Below are positions 8,341-17,408 of a DNA stretch of 64,000 nucleotides, piece by piece; the stretch's first letter is position 1; each line of letters starts with the position of its first letter. The position numbers were made by a program, and so were the translations under genes. The notes under the pieces were generated by a model that was not told the DNA's origin, made no database searches, and was given only the letters and a program-made list of their open reading frames with translations. The DNA is from Rhodobiaceae bacterium (GTDB lineage: Bacteria; Pseudomonadota; Alphaproteobacteria; Rhizobiales; Tepidamorphaceae), in the NCBI GenBank assembly GCA_020637855.1, contig JACKJR010000002.1:531271-595270 (forward strand). Direction: 5' to 3'.

Positions 8341-8880
8341 TCAGCCGACACGGATCGTCGTGTCACTGAGGAAGGTGTATTCCGGCACGTCGAGGTTACG
8401 TGGCGCGGGTCCCTTGCGGATGCGGCCGGCGGTGTCGTAGTGCGAACCGTGGCACGGGCAGAACCAGCCACCGAAATCGCCCTGCTGGCCAAGCGGCACG
8501 CAACCAAGGTGCGTGCACACGCCCACCATCACGAGCCACTCCGGCTTCTCGGCGCGGTTCTCGTCGGTCGCCGGCGAGCCGGCAGGCAAGTTGGCATTTT
8601 CCGCAAGCGGGTCGCGCAGTTCATCCATCGGAACGGCACGCGCTTCCTCGATTTCTTTTCCGGTACGGTGGCGGATGAACACCGGCTTGCCGCGCCACAG
8701 GACCGTGATCGCCGATCCTTCCTCGATAGCATCGAGATTGACCTCGATGGAGGCCAGAGCCTGGACGCTTGCGTCCGGATTCATCTGGTCGACAAACGGC
8801 CACACCGCCGCAGCGGTTCCTACGACGCCAACGGCGCCAGTTGCGATATAGAGAAAATCCCGGCGGGTCGGTTCGCTCAT
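8341..8880 (-). CDS. petA: Rieske iron-sulfur protein of the bc1 complex
   Basis: 179 residues from the ATG at 8880, which puts a Tat-type Arg-Arg-Asp-Phe-Leu motif at residues 6-10 followed by the single membrane anchor. The 2Fe-2S boxes are CTHLGC (122-127) and CPCHG (141-145): Cys122/His124 and Cys141/His144 are ligands, and Cys127/Cys143 form the disulfide. It is the first gene of petABC. The open frame extends 15 codons upstream, but the Tat motif favours this start. Confidence 0.96.
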   Translation of the reverse strand: MSEPTRRDFLYIATGAVGVVGTAAAVWPFVDQMNPDASVQALASIEVNLDAIEEGSAITVLWRGKPVFIRHRTGKEIEEARAVPMDELRDPLAENANLPAGSPATDENRAEKPEWLVMVGVCTHLGCVPLGQQGDFGGWFCPCHGSHYDTAGRIRKGPAPRNLDVPEYTFLSDTTIRVG

Positions 8881-9242
8881 GTCACTCGTTGCCACGGTAC
8901 GTCGATCCTTCCTGGTGCGGCGCATGTCGCCGCAAACCCTGACAATTTCTTCGGGGAAGGTCTGCCTGAATCAAACCGGACAGCGAAATTCGCCAGCTCG
9001 TATTTCAGCCAACCGATCCGGTCCGCGCCAAAGCGAACCGCGGGCATATAGCCCCGGTGTCCCCGGCCGCTTTCTTGCATCCCGCGCGCGCCTTGTCCAG
9101 TATCGCATGACTTACACAGGCAGTTTGTCGCGGTCTGGCATGCCAGTCAGCACCGTTACCGGCCCGCTGGCAGCAATTTGCGGAAAAACAGCTTGGCATT
9201 TCCGGCAGTCATCAAGCCAACAAGACCGACGGCAAGCGCAAA
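8881..9242. other. Divergent intergenic region petA / trmL
   Basis: This 362-bp stretch separates petA (minus) from trmL (plus) and must hold both promoters. I found no clear TTGACA/TATAAT-like pair, no strong inverted repeat and no ORF with coding character; the frames that run through it are shadows. Confidence 0.5.
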
Positions 9243-9710
9243 ATGCGAATCGCCCTTTTCCAACCCAACATTCCGCAGAACGCCGGCACCATTCTGCGGC
9301 TCGGCGCATGTCTTTCGCTACCCGTCGACATCATCGAGCCCTGTGGCTTTCCGTTATCGCACGCGAGCCTGAAGCGTGCCGGCATGGACTATCTCGACCA
9401 TGTCGACATGACGCGGCATGCGGATTTCGCAGCCTTCACGCAGGAGGCGCGGACAGCCGGCCGCCGTATCGTACTGCTGACAACGCGGGCCGCGACGCCG
9501 CACACCCGCTTCGCGTTCCATACCGACGACACACTGTTGCTGGGCCGTGAAAGCGCCGGTGTCCCCGACGAAGTCCACCAGATCGTCGACGCGGCCGTCA
9601 CAATTCCCATGGCGGCGGGGATGCGCAGCCTGAATGTCGCCATGGCCGCTGCCATCGTCGCCGGCGAGGCGCTGCGGCAGACGCAGTTGTTTCCCTCCCC
9701 CGGTGTTTGA
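9243..9710 (+). CDS. trmL: tRNA (cytidine(34)-2'-O)-methyltransferase
   Basis: 155 residues, a small SPOUT methyltransferase. The start MRIALFQPNIPQNAGTILRL, the middle GRESAGVP and the end IPMAAGMRSLNVAMAAAIVAGEAL are the three conserved blocks that build the SAM-binding knot. It 2'-O-methylates the wobble base of tRNA-Leu isoacceptors in E. coli. It is followed 16 bp later by a TetR gene. Confidence 0.94.
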   Translation: MRIALFQPNIPQNAGTILRLGACLSLPVDIIEPCGFPLSHASLKRAGMDYLDHVDMTRHADFAAFTQEARTAGRRIVLLTTRAATPHTRFAFHTDDTLLLGRESAGVPDEVHQIVDAAVTIPMAAGMRSLNVAMAAAIVAGEALRQTQLFPSPGV

Positions 9711-9726
9711 TGTAAGTGCCTTTCAC

Positions 9727-10368
9727 ATGAGCTGGTCCCATCATCGGCGCGGCAAGCGCGGCTATCATCACGGCAACCTGCGCGAGGCCCTGATCAAGGC
9801 TGCGCTGTCGCTGATCGGCGAGCGCGGTTCGGAAGGTGTGACACTGGCCGAAGCCGCCCGCATGGCCGGGGTCAGCGCGGCAGCTCCCTATCGCCACTTC
9901 AAGGACCGCGAAGCGTTGATGGCCGCCGTCGCCGGTGAAGGCTATGCCAAGTTCGCCGACATGCTGGAACAGGCCTGGAATGACGGCGCCCCCGATGCCA
10001 TTGCCGCGCTTGAGCGGGTCGGAAGTGCTTACCTCGCCTTTGCCCGCGAGGAACCCGCGCTCTATGCGGCAATGTTCGAATCCAGCGTCGCCCTGGGCAC
10101 GGACAGCACCCTGAAGAGCGCCGCCGATCGCGCTTACGACGTGTTGCAGACCGCGTGCGACAGGATTCACGAAAGTCTTCCCGTCGACAGACGCGCGCCC
10201 GCACGCATGATGGCGCTGCACATCTGGTCGATGGCGCACGGTATCGCATCCCTGTTCGCCCGCGGTGATGCCGGCAGAAGGCCTCTCCCCGTCCCGCCCG
10301 AGGACCTGCTCGAAGCCGGCCTGCTCATCTATCTGTCCGGGCTTGGACACGAACCCTCAGCGGATTAG
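9727..10368 (+). CDS. TetR-family transcriptional regulator with WHG-type C-terminus
   Basis: 213 residues. The HTH is in GYHHGNLREALIKAAL...GVTLAEAARMAGVSAAAPYRHFKDREALMAAVA (about residues 13-60). The C-terminal IWSMAHGIASLF resembles the WHG domain of this TetR subgroup. The ATG at 9727 gives the standard N-terminus; the longer frame overlaps trmL. Its target is unknown; the adjacent DUF2852 gene has a palindrome at its promoter that could be bound by this protein. Confidence 0.88.
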   Translation: MSWSHHRRGKRGYHHGNLREALIKAALSLIGERGSEGVTLAEAARMAGVSAAAPYRHFKDREALMAAVAGEGYAKFADMLEQAWNDGAPDAIAALERVGSAYLAFAREEPALYAAMFESSVALGTDSTLKSAADRAYDVLQTACDRIHESLPVDRRAPARMMALHIWSMAHGIASLFARGDAGRRPLPVPPEDLLEAGLLIYLSGLGHEPSAD

Positions 10369-10401
10369 CGGCGCAGCAAGCGAATTTTCCCGCTGCCATC
10401 C

Positions 10402-10431
10402 TTGACAAAACCGCACCCATCGCCCACCTAT
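10402..10431 (+). promoter_or_regulatory. Possible promoter of the DUF2852 gene
   Basis: TTGACA at 10402-10407 followed after 18 bp by ACCTAT (10426-10431). The -35 is perfect and the -10 is mediocre. The palindrome at 10435-10452 lies immediately downstream, where it could block initiation. Confidence 0.45.
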
Positions 10432-10434
10432 GTG

Positions 10435-10452
10435 AATGTTAATAACATTAAC
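10435..10452. promoter_or_regulatory. 15-bp palindrome, candidate operator
   Basis: AATGTTA (10435-10441), one central A, TAACATT (10443-10449): a perfect 7+7 inverted repeat. The overlapping GTTAAT-AAC-ATTAAC (10438-10452) is a second perfect one. It sits just after the putative -10 and 14 bp before the DUF2852 ATG, and 67 bp after the TetR stop codon. Confidence 0.6.
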
Positions 10453-10465
10453 ACCGGGGACCAAC

Positions 10466-10831
10466 ATGACTGACCTAGTCGCAAAAATGGACTCATACGG
10501 CAGGGGTGCCTGGATCGCCTCAATGATCCTCGGCTTTATCCTCTTCTGGCCGATCGGCCTGGCCCTGCTGTTCTTTCTGATATGGAGTGGACGCATGAGA
10601 TGCGGAAAACATAGAAGCGAGCGCTGGCGCCGCATGGGCAACACGATGCGCTCGAGCGGCAACGCGGCCTTCGACGAGTACAAGGCGGAAACGATCCGCA
10701 GGCTTGAGGAAGAGCAGGAAGCCTTCAAGGAATTCCTCGCCAAGCTGCGCATGGCCAAGGACAAGGTCGAATTCGAGGATTTCATGGCCAACCGCAAAGG
10801 CGGAAACGGCCCCGAGCCCGAAGCCGCCTGA
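10466..10831 (+). CDS. DUF2852 family membrane-anchored protein
   Basis: 121 residues. The ATG at 10466 has GGGGA upstream. One membrane segment with a central Pro (IASMILGFILFWPIGLALLFFLIW, about 17-40) is followed by a basic, Arg-rich stretch and a long charged helix (EYKAETIRRLEEEQEAFKEFLAKLRMAKDKVEFEDFM), as in the alphaproteobacterial DUF2852 family. Function unknown. A strong terminator closes the unit. Confidence 0.85.
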   Translation: MTDLVAKMDSYGRGAWIASMILGFILFWPIGLALLFFLIWSGRMRCGKHRSERWRRMGNTMRSSGNAAFDEYKAETIRRLEEEQEAFKEFLAKLRMAKDKVEFEDFMANRKGGNGPEPEAA

Positions 10832-10856
10832 TCCGATACTCTTCCCCCACGACGAA

Positions 10857-10886
10857 GCCGCCCGGTCCCCCCACCGGGCGGCTTTT
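10857..10886 (+). terminator. Intrinsic terminator after the DUF2852 gene
   Basis: GCCGCCCGGT (10857-10866) pairs perfectly with ACCGGGCGGC (10873-10882) over 10 bp with a 6-nt C-rich loop, then TTTT at 10883-10886. A textbook rho-independent terminator. Confidence 0.9.
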
Positions 10887-10948
10887 CCTATGCGCCGTGA
10901 CAACGCTCCCCATTGATTGGTGGCCGCGCATGGCGTAACCGCTGCGTC

Positions 10949-11830
10949 ATGGAGAATCTCGACGCCCGCAAGAAAACCGCCTCCGACTGGTTTGCGAAAC
11001 TGCGCGACGGCATCTGCGCAGCTTTCGAAACGCTGGAGGATGATTGCCCCGCCGGCCTGCCTCAATCGGGCGAACCCGCCGGCCGCTTCGAGCGCACGCC
11101 GTGGGAGCGCTCCAATCACGATGGCGCGCCCGGCGGCGGCGGTGTCATGTCGATGATGAAGGGCCGCGTCTTCGAGAAGGTCGGCGTACACGTTTCGACC
11201 GTTCACGGCACTTTCGCACCGGAATTCGCCAAACAGATCCCCGGCGCTGACGAGGACCCGCGCTTCTGGGCATCGGGCATCTCGCTGATCGCGCATATGC
11301 ACAACCCGAACGCCCCCGCCGTGCACATGAACACCCGCATGGTTGTGACATCGAAGCTGTGGTTCGGCGGCGGCGCGGACTTAACGCCCGTGCTCGATGC
11401 AAGGCGCACCCAGGACGATCCCGATACGATCGCTTTCCACAAGGCGATGGAACAGCCCTGCGCCGCTCATGATCGCGATTACGCCGCCTACAAGAAATGG
11501 TGCGACGAGTATTTCCATCTCGCCCACCGCAACGAGCCACGCGGCATTGGCGGCATCTTCTTCGACTACGTGAACACCGGTGACTGGGACGCCGATTTCG
11601 CATTCGTTCAGGACGTCGGCCGCGCCTTCCGCGATATCTATCCCGAATTGGTGCGTGCGAATTTCGCGAAAGCCTGGACGGACGAACAGCGCGAGGAACA
11701 GCTCATCCGCCGTGGCCGCTATGTGGAGTTCAACCTGCTCTACGACCGCGGCACGATCTTCGGCCTGAAGACCGGCGGCAACGTCGCCTCGATCCTGTCC
11801 TCCATGCCCCCGGTGGTGAAATGGCCGTGA
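10949..11830 (+). CDS. hemF: Oxygen-dependent coproporphyrinogen III oxidase
   Basis: 293 residues. It converts coproporphyrinogen III to protoporphyrinogen IX using O2 in heme synthesis. Signatures include GGGGVMSMMKGRVFEKVGV, MNTRMVVTSKLWFGGGADLTP, HRNEPRGIGGIFFDYVN and the C-terminal RRGRYVEFNLLYDRGTIFGL. The ATG at 10949 was chosen over a start 36 bp upstream because family proteins begin near here. The next gene overlaps its 3' end by 10 bp. Confidence 0.95.
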   Translation: MENLDARKKTASDWFAKLRDGICAAFETLEDDCPAGLPQSGEPAGRFERTPWERSNHDGAPGGGGVMSMMKGRVFEKVGVHVSTVHGTFAPEFAKQIPGADEDPRFWASGISLIAHMHNPNAPAVHMNTRMVVTSKLWFGGGADLTPVLDARRTQDDPDTIAFHKAMEQPCAAHDRDYAAYKKWCDEYFHLAHRNEPRGIGGIFFDYVNTGDWDADFAFVQDVGRAFRDIYPELVRANFAKAWTDEQREEQLIRRGRYVEFNLLYDRGTIFGLKTGGNVASILSSMPPVVKWP

Positions 11831-12408
11831 CATTTCCTCTACGTTTTCTGACCGTTTTCCGGCTTGCTGTCATGGTCGTGATGCTGGCTGCCGCGCCAAG
11901 GCATGCGGCAGCCTCCACCTATGACGTTCTGTTCGGTCCGGTGCTTCCCTCGCAGCGGCTGGCGAGTACGGCAAATACGAGCAAATGGTTCGTCGAATTC
12001 CGCGCCCGCGGTGGCAGTCCGGTTGGGCATTCCTACGTGGTGCTCGGTGTGCGGAATGCCTCCGGAACGGAGCGCATCGTTCGCGTAGCCGGCTTCTACG
12101 CCTCCATGGGAGTGGTCGGCACAACCGCATCCATTATCGGTGTCCCCGGCGTGATCGGTTACAAGAAGACGGATCTTGGCAAGGCTTCCGTCCGTTATCG
12201 CCGCTCCCTGACACGTGGCGCCTTCGCGCGAATCGAGCGCGCCATCATTCAGGCTGCAAAACATCCCGGCACGTTCACGATGCTGTCCAACAATTGCAAT
12301 GCCTTCGTCGCACGCATCGCACGCATGATCGGACTGAGGGCACCGCGCAGTACGGCCGTTCATGCACCGACATACGTCAAACAGATGATCGCGCTGAACC
12401 GGCAGTGA
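11821..12408 (+). CDS. Secreted protein of unknown function with possible Cys/His site
   Basis: 195 residues. An N-terminal signal peptide (LTVFRLAVMVVMLAAAPRHAAA) points to export. The mature part has VGHSYVVLGV and, ~85 residues later, SNNCNAFVARIARMIG. A His in a strand after Gly and a Cys at a helix start in NNCN resemble the permuted papain-like (NlpC/P60, PPPDE) arrangement; this is inference, not a recognised family. The gene starts 10 bp inside hemF, so it is probably cotranscribed. Confidence 0.75.
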   Translation: MAVTFPLRFLTVFRLAVMVVMLAAAPRHAAASTYDVLFGPVLPSQRLASTANTSKWFVEFRARGGSPVGHSYVVLGVRNASGTERIVRVAGFYASMGVVGTTASIIGVPGVIGYKKTDLGKASVRYRRSLTRGAFARIERAIIQAAKHPGTFTMLSNNCNAFVARIARMIGLRAPRSTAVHAPTYVKQMIALNRQ

Positions 12409-12473
12409 GCATCGTGAGAAAAAGCGGGTACGGGTTTTTCGTGGAAACCGGTGCGGTCACAAAAATAGGGCAG

Positions 12474-12496
12474 GCGTTCTGAGTCCATCAGAACGC
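12474..12496. terminator. Hairpin between convergent genes
   Basis: GCGTTCTG (12474-12481) and CAGAACGC (12489-12496) pair perfectly with a 7-nt loop. It lies between the secreted-protein gene and the nucleotidyltransferase gene, so it may terminate both. The surrounding 12420-12515, with GAAACCGG and GCTCTAGCGCATC, resembles degenerate intergenic repeats common in rhizobia. Confidence 0.45.
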
Positions 12497-12504
12497 ATAT
12501 TGCT

Positions 12505-13755
12505 CTAGCGCATCGCCAGCAATTGCGCCCGCGAAAGCGCAAAACCGCTTTCAATCCACCGTGTTTCCAGCGTCTTCAAGCGTTCGCCAAGATCAGGTCC
12601 GGGCTCTGCGCCCGCCGCGATCAGGTCCTTGCCCGACAGCGGGAACTTCGGCGCTTCCCAGGTTCCGGCAAGCGCGATGGCATCGAGCCAGCCCTGCTCC
12701 GGCTCGTTCTGACGGGTTTGCGTCCAGGCAACCTTCATCCGGTCGGTGAACGTCCCGGACCCGAGGCGGTAGATCGCTTCTTTCAGCGCCGCCTCGCCTG
12801 CTTCCGGCGTCAGTCTCCACCAGCCGTCGAACGCCGCTTCGATGCGGTCACTCTCGGCGTTCGACAGTCGCAATCCATCCCGCAGCCGGCCCGCATCGTC
12901 GGATACGTGCATCGCAAGCACCGCAAGACGCAAGACCGGATCGGCTTCGCTCCGTGTTTTGGCTTCCAACCGCAGGAAACGTTCCAGCCGAGGCACATTC
13001 GGAACGCCGGCAAGACTATCGGCCAGCACCCCATGCGACTGCATCAGTTGAAGTGCGGGAACGGGATTGGCCGCCCCAAGCAACACCAGCAGTTCCTTGC
13101 GGACGCGCTCGGCTGAAAGCCTCCGTATTCCCTGCCGCGACTTGACGATCGCGGACAACGCTGCCGCGTCCGGCTCCGCCTCGAATGTCGCCAGAAACCG
13201 GAAGAACCGTAAGGTTCGCAGGTAATCCTCCGCAATCCGCTCCTCCGATGAACCGATGAAGCGGATGCGCCGGGTTTCGATATCTTCAGCGCCACCGACG
13301 GGATCATGAACATCCCCGCGCCCGTCGAGATAAAGCGCGTTGACGGTGAAGTCGCGCCGCGCCGCATCCGCCTCCCAGTCGGTGCCGAATGCAACCGTGG
13401 CATGGCGCCCGTGCGTCTCGACATCGGTCCGAAGCGTGGTGATCTCAACTGGCTTTCCATCGACGACGATCGTCACCGTGCCATGGTCGATCCCTGTCGG
13501 CACGGCATGCAAGCCGGCATCGGCAGCCATCTTGATCACGGTTTCAGGCGTTGCCGTCGTTGCGCAATCCACATCCGTTTCCGTTCGCCCCGCAAGCGCG
13601 TTGCGAACCGCACCGCCAACAATCCGGGTCTCAACATCCAAGGTGTTGAAAGCCGTCATCACCGTTCTGCCCGGCTCATCGGCAAGCAGCGCAGCGATCC
13701 GCCCGGCAGCCCTCGCGCCAAACCTCCCGGAAATATCTTCAGTGGAGAAAATCAC
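12505..13755 (-). CDS. CCA tRNA nucleotidyltransferase / poly(A) polymerase family protein
   Basis: 416 residues. The nucleotidyltransferase head has RIVGGAVRNALAGR followed by the metal-binding DVDCATTA, then DPVGGAEDIETRRIRFIG and EDYLRTLRFFRF (ERhxxExxx-type basic helix). A proposed GTG start at 13755 overlaps the upstream TGA (GTGA); an internal ATG at codon 33 is too close to the active site to be preferred. It is the last gene of a four-gene overlapping operon. CCA addition is likeliest in alphaproteobacteria, but poly(A) polymerase cannot be excluded. Confidence 0.9.
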   Translation of the reverse strand: MIFSTEDISGRFGARAAGRIAALLADEPGRTVMTAFNTLDVETRIVGGAVRNALAGRTETDVDCATTATPETVIKMAADAGLHAVPTGIDHGTVTIVVDGKPVEITTLRTDVETHGRHATVAFGTDWEADAARRDFTVNALYLDGRGDVHDPVGGAEDIETRRIRFIGSSEERIAEDYLRTLRFFRFLATFEAEPDAAALSAIVKSRQGIRRLSAERVRKELLVLLGAANPVPALQLMQSHGVLADSLAGVPNVPRLERFLRLEAKTRSEADPVLRLAVLAMHVSDDAGRLRDGLRLSNAESDRIEAAFDGWWRLTPEAGEAALKEAIYRLGSGTFTDRMKVAWTQTRQNEPEQGWLDAIALAGTWEAPKFPLSGKDLIAAGAEPGPDLGERLKTLETRWIESGFALSRAQLLAMR

Positions 13756-14012
13756 TCGATCGTGCCCGGAACGACAACGCCATCCCGGATTTCCGGTGGC
13801 GTGTAGACACCGGTCGTCGGAGCCCCCGAGAAAGCGGCCATGGCAATGAACGCGGCGATGGTGACGACGAACCCTGCCACCACCAGCCAGAACAGGTGCG
13901 GCTTCCAGTTTTCCGGCGCATTCACGACCTGGCGGCTAAAATAAAGCCAGAAGCCGTAAACCAGGAACGGCAGCAGGAAGAACAGCGCCTGAATAGCGAT
14001 AATTCTGAGCAT
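13752..14012 (-). CDS. DUF6111-type small membrane protein
   Basis: 86 residues, two membrane helices (IIAIQALFFLLPFLVYGFWLYF and LFWLVVAGFVVTIAAFIAMAAF) and a C-terminal TGVYTPPEIRDGVVVPGTIE tail. The ATG at 14012 overlaps the stop of the Nudix gene (TGATG), and its stop overlaps the next start. The same neighbourhood is typical for this alphaproteobacterial family; the function is unknown. Confidence 0.8.
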   Translation of the reverse strand: MLRIIAIQALFFLLPFLVYGFWLYFSRQVVNAPENWKPHLFWLVVAGFVVTIAAFIAMAAFSGAPTTGVYTPPEIRDGVVVPGTIE

Positions 14013-14719
14013 CAGCCGAGAGTCCGTTCTTGATCGGTCAGGGTTTTGTGCGTCCGGTTGTAGAGATTGCGGATGATACCCGCCGTCGCCCCCCAGATAT
14101 AATGCTCGCCGAAGGGCATGGCGTAGAAATATCGCTGCTTGCCCTGCCACTCGCGCGATCCGCGCTGATGATTGGCCGGGTTCATCAGGAAGGCCAGCGG
14201 CACCTCGAACACGTTTGCGACCTCGCCGGGTTCCGGCACGGGAATGAAATCCGGCGCAATGACCGCAACCGTGGGAACGATGCGAAAACCTGTCGAGGTC
14301 TCGTAGAGATCGAGATAGCCGGCAGGCTGCGCCATCACCGGGTCGAGCCCGATCTCCTCGTGCGCTTCCCTGAGCGCCGCCCCCAGAGGGCTGTCGTCGG
14401 CATCATCGATCTTACCGCCGGGAAAGCTGATCTGCCCGGCATGGGTAGGCAAATGCTCGGTTCGCGTGGTCAGGATCACGTTGACCGCGCCGGCACGTTC
14501 GATCAGCGGCACGAGTACAGCGGCGCGGCGCTTGCTGTTTGCAAGAAACCCCGGCGACATGCCGGGATTGAGATCATGATCGCCGCAATCGGGATCAAGA
14601 CCGTCGTCATGCACGCCGTCCGGCGCCTTCTGCCGCAAGCCGGAGCGCAAACGCGAGAAAACGCTCTCAAGCGAGAAATCCAGCTCCCCGGCTACCTGAT
14701 CCTGCATTGGCCCATCCAT
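14012..14719 (-). CDS. CoA pyrophosphatase-like Nudix hydrolase (NudL/YeaB group)
   Basis: 235 residues. The Nudix box GGKIDDADDSPLGAALREAHEEIGL follows HLPTHAGQISFP, the NudL/NUDT7-type arrangement that cleaves CoA or its esters. The ATG at 14719 is fused to the stop of the DUF1285 gene (TGATG); an in-frame TTG lies one codon earlier. It is the second gene of the operon. Confidence 0.9.
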   Translation of the reverse strand: MDGPMQDQVAGELDFSLESVFSRLRSGLRQKAPDGVHDDGLDPDCGDHDLNPGMSPGFLANSKRRAAVLVPLIERAGAVNVILTTRTEHLPTHAGQISFPGGKIDDADDSPLGAALREAHEEIGLDPVMAQPAGYLDLYETSTGFRIVPTVAVIAPDFIPVPEPGEVANVFEVPLAFLMNPANHQRGSREWQGKQRYFYAMPFGEHYIWGATAGIIRNLYNRTHKTLTDQERTLG

Positions 14720-15342
14720 CAACGGTACGCCGCAATCTCGTCGGCGGGGGCCATGGGAAAGAACGTCCCCTTGCTCCAGACACCGAAATAACGTTCCCCG
14801 TCACGCTCTTCTTCGACCCCCAATGCAACAAGATCGTAAAACACCGCGCGGTTGACCAGCGCTTCCAACCCTCCGCGCACCAGCACGTAAGGCTTCAGGC
14901 CGCCGGTACCTTCCTCGATCTCGAAGCGAAGCGGATGCTCGCCGTCGGCTTCAACAACATCATCGACATTGGTTCTGAATACGATCTTCTGGTCGCTTCC
15001 CTCGCCTTCGACCGCCATTTCAACGGCAACGAAGGGGGCATCCTCGACTTCAATCCCGATTCGCTCCACCGGGGTCACCAGAACGAATCGCTCCGGATCG
15101 CGCCTCAAAACGGTCGAAAACAGCTTCACCAGAGGTTTCCGCCCAATCGGCGTGCCCATGTAGAACCAGGTCCCGTCGGCAGCAATCCGCATATCGATTT
15201 CGCCGCAATACTCGGGATTCCACAAATGAACCGGTGCCGGACCGCGCCCTTTTGCGCTGCCCGCTTGCGCAATCAGCCGCTCCAGCGAGCTTTGCGGGCT
15301 ATCTTGTCCGGATTGGGCGCGTTTCGTGCGCGTTTCAGCCAT
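14719..15342 (-). CDS. DUF1285 family protein
   Basis: 207 residues. The conserved HLWNPEYCGEIDMRIAADGTWFYMGTPIGRKPLVKLFSTVLRRD and the ending VWSKGTFFPMAPADE identify DUF1285. No catalytic motif is known. First gene of the operon with the Nudix, DUF6111 and nucleotidyltransferase genes; divergent from moxR, with the shared control region at 15343-15465. Confidence 0.9.
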   Translation of the reverse strand: MAETRTKRAQSGQDSPQSSLERLIAQAGSAKGRGPAPVHLWNPEYCGEIDMRIAADGTWFYMGTPIGRKPLVKLFSTVLRRDPERFVLVTPVERIGIEVEDAPFVAVEMAVEGEGSDQKIVFRTNVDDVVEADGEHPLRFEIEEGTGGLKPYVLVRGGLEALVNRAVFYDLVALGVEEERDGERYFGVWSKGTFFPMAPADEIAAYR

Positions 15343-15465
15343 GACGCCCTTTGATCACTCCTTGAGCCATTGCCTGACATTCAATCACAGATTGGCCACC
15401 TTTTTCGCGCGAAAGTGAGTGGCGGCCACTTCCTGCGCCGGCTCCGCGAGGCATATAGTCAAGGT

Positions 15466-16469
<1,004 letters not shown>

Positions 16470-16473
<4 letters not shown>

Positions 16474-17408
16474 TCGGCGCAACCGCACGCGAAAGACACA
16501 CCGCGCGGGCAACCGACCGTAGCCCGCTCGAGCGGCTATCCGAGGCAACCGGGCTTTCCGCCCGCATGCCGGACCTGCTGCTCGAAAGCCGCATCGTCGC
16601 CAATACCGTCGCCCATGGCTTGCACGGACGCCGCCGTGCAGGCACCGGCGAGACCTTCTGGCAGTTCCGCCATTTCCAACCCGGCGAACCGGCGAAACGG
16701 ATCGACTGGCGCCGGTCTGCCCGCGACGATCATCTCTATGTGCGCGAGCGCGAGTGGGAAGCCGCCCACACGCTATGGCTTGCCATAGACCAGTCGCCAT
16801 CGATGTATTTTGCCTCCAACCTCGCCGAGCGCGCCAAGATCGACCGCGCCGTCGTGCTGGCGCTGGCGCTTTCCGATCTTGCCGTGCGCGGCGCAGAACG
16901 CGTTGGCTTCAGCGGCTTCTTCCCGCCCAGTGCACAGCGCCACGTCGCCGAACGCGCAGCCGAAGCACTGGCCCGCAACGGCGAGGCGCGTGAGATGCCA
17001 TCGCTGCCGAAACCGGCGGGCATGGGCCGCTTTTCCGATCTGGTGGTCTTCTCCGACCTGCTCGACACGGTCGTCGATATCGAAGCTGCCGCGTCCAGGA
17101 TTGCCGGCGCCGGCGTGCGCGGTCACGTGGTCATGATCGTCGATCCGGTCGAGGAAACCTTTCCTTTCGACGGACGCATCGAGTTCTCCGATCCCGAAAC
17201 CGCGATGAAGATCATCCTCGGCAAGTCCGAAACGGTCCGCGACAGCTATATCGCCCGGATGACGCAACGGCGGGATCGGATCGCCAGGCTGTGCACGCGG
17301 CTCGACTGGAGCTTCACCGTCCACCACACCGACCGGCCCGCCGCGGAATGCCTGCTTGCCCTGCACGAGCGGCTGACCCATTTCGTTCCCATGGGAGCCG
17401 GCGCATGA
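16470..17408 (+). CDS. DUF58 protein (VWA-like partner of MoxR)
   Basis: 312 residues with a TTG start overlapping the moxR TGA (TTGA). The DUF58 core GEPAKRIDWRRSAR is at about 72-85; Asp107-Gln-Ser-Pro-Ser111 is a MIDAS-like DxSxS motif, so metal binding is plausible. No membrane segment. The MoxR-DUF58 pairing is the standard operon arrangement, with membrane-bound BatA-like proteins downstream. Confidence 0.92.

Noticed and set aside
7466..8440. 324-codon ORF opposite petB
   Set aside because: His/Arg/Glu-rich antisense translation typical of a GC-rich membrane protein gene.
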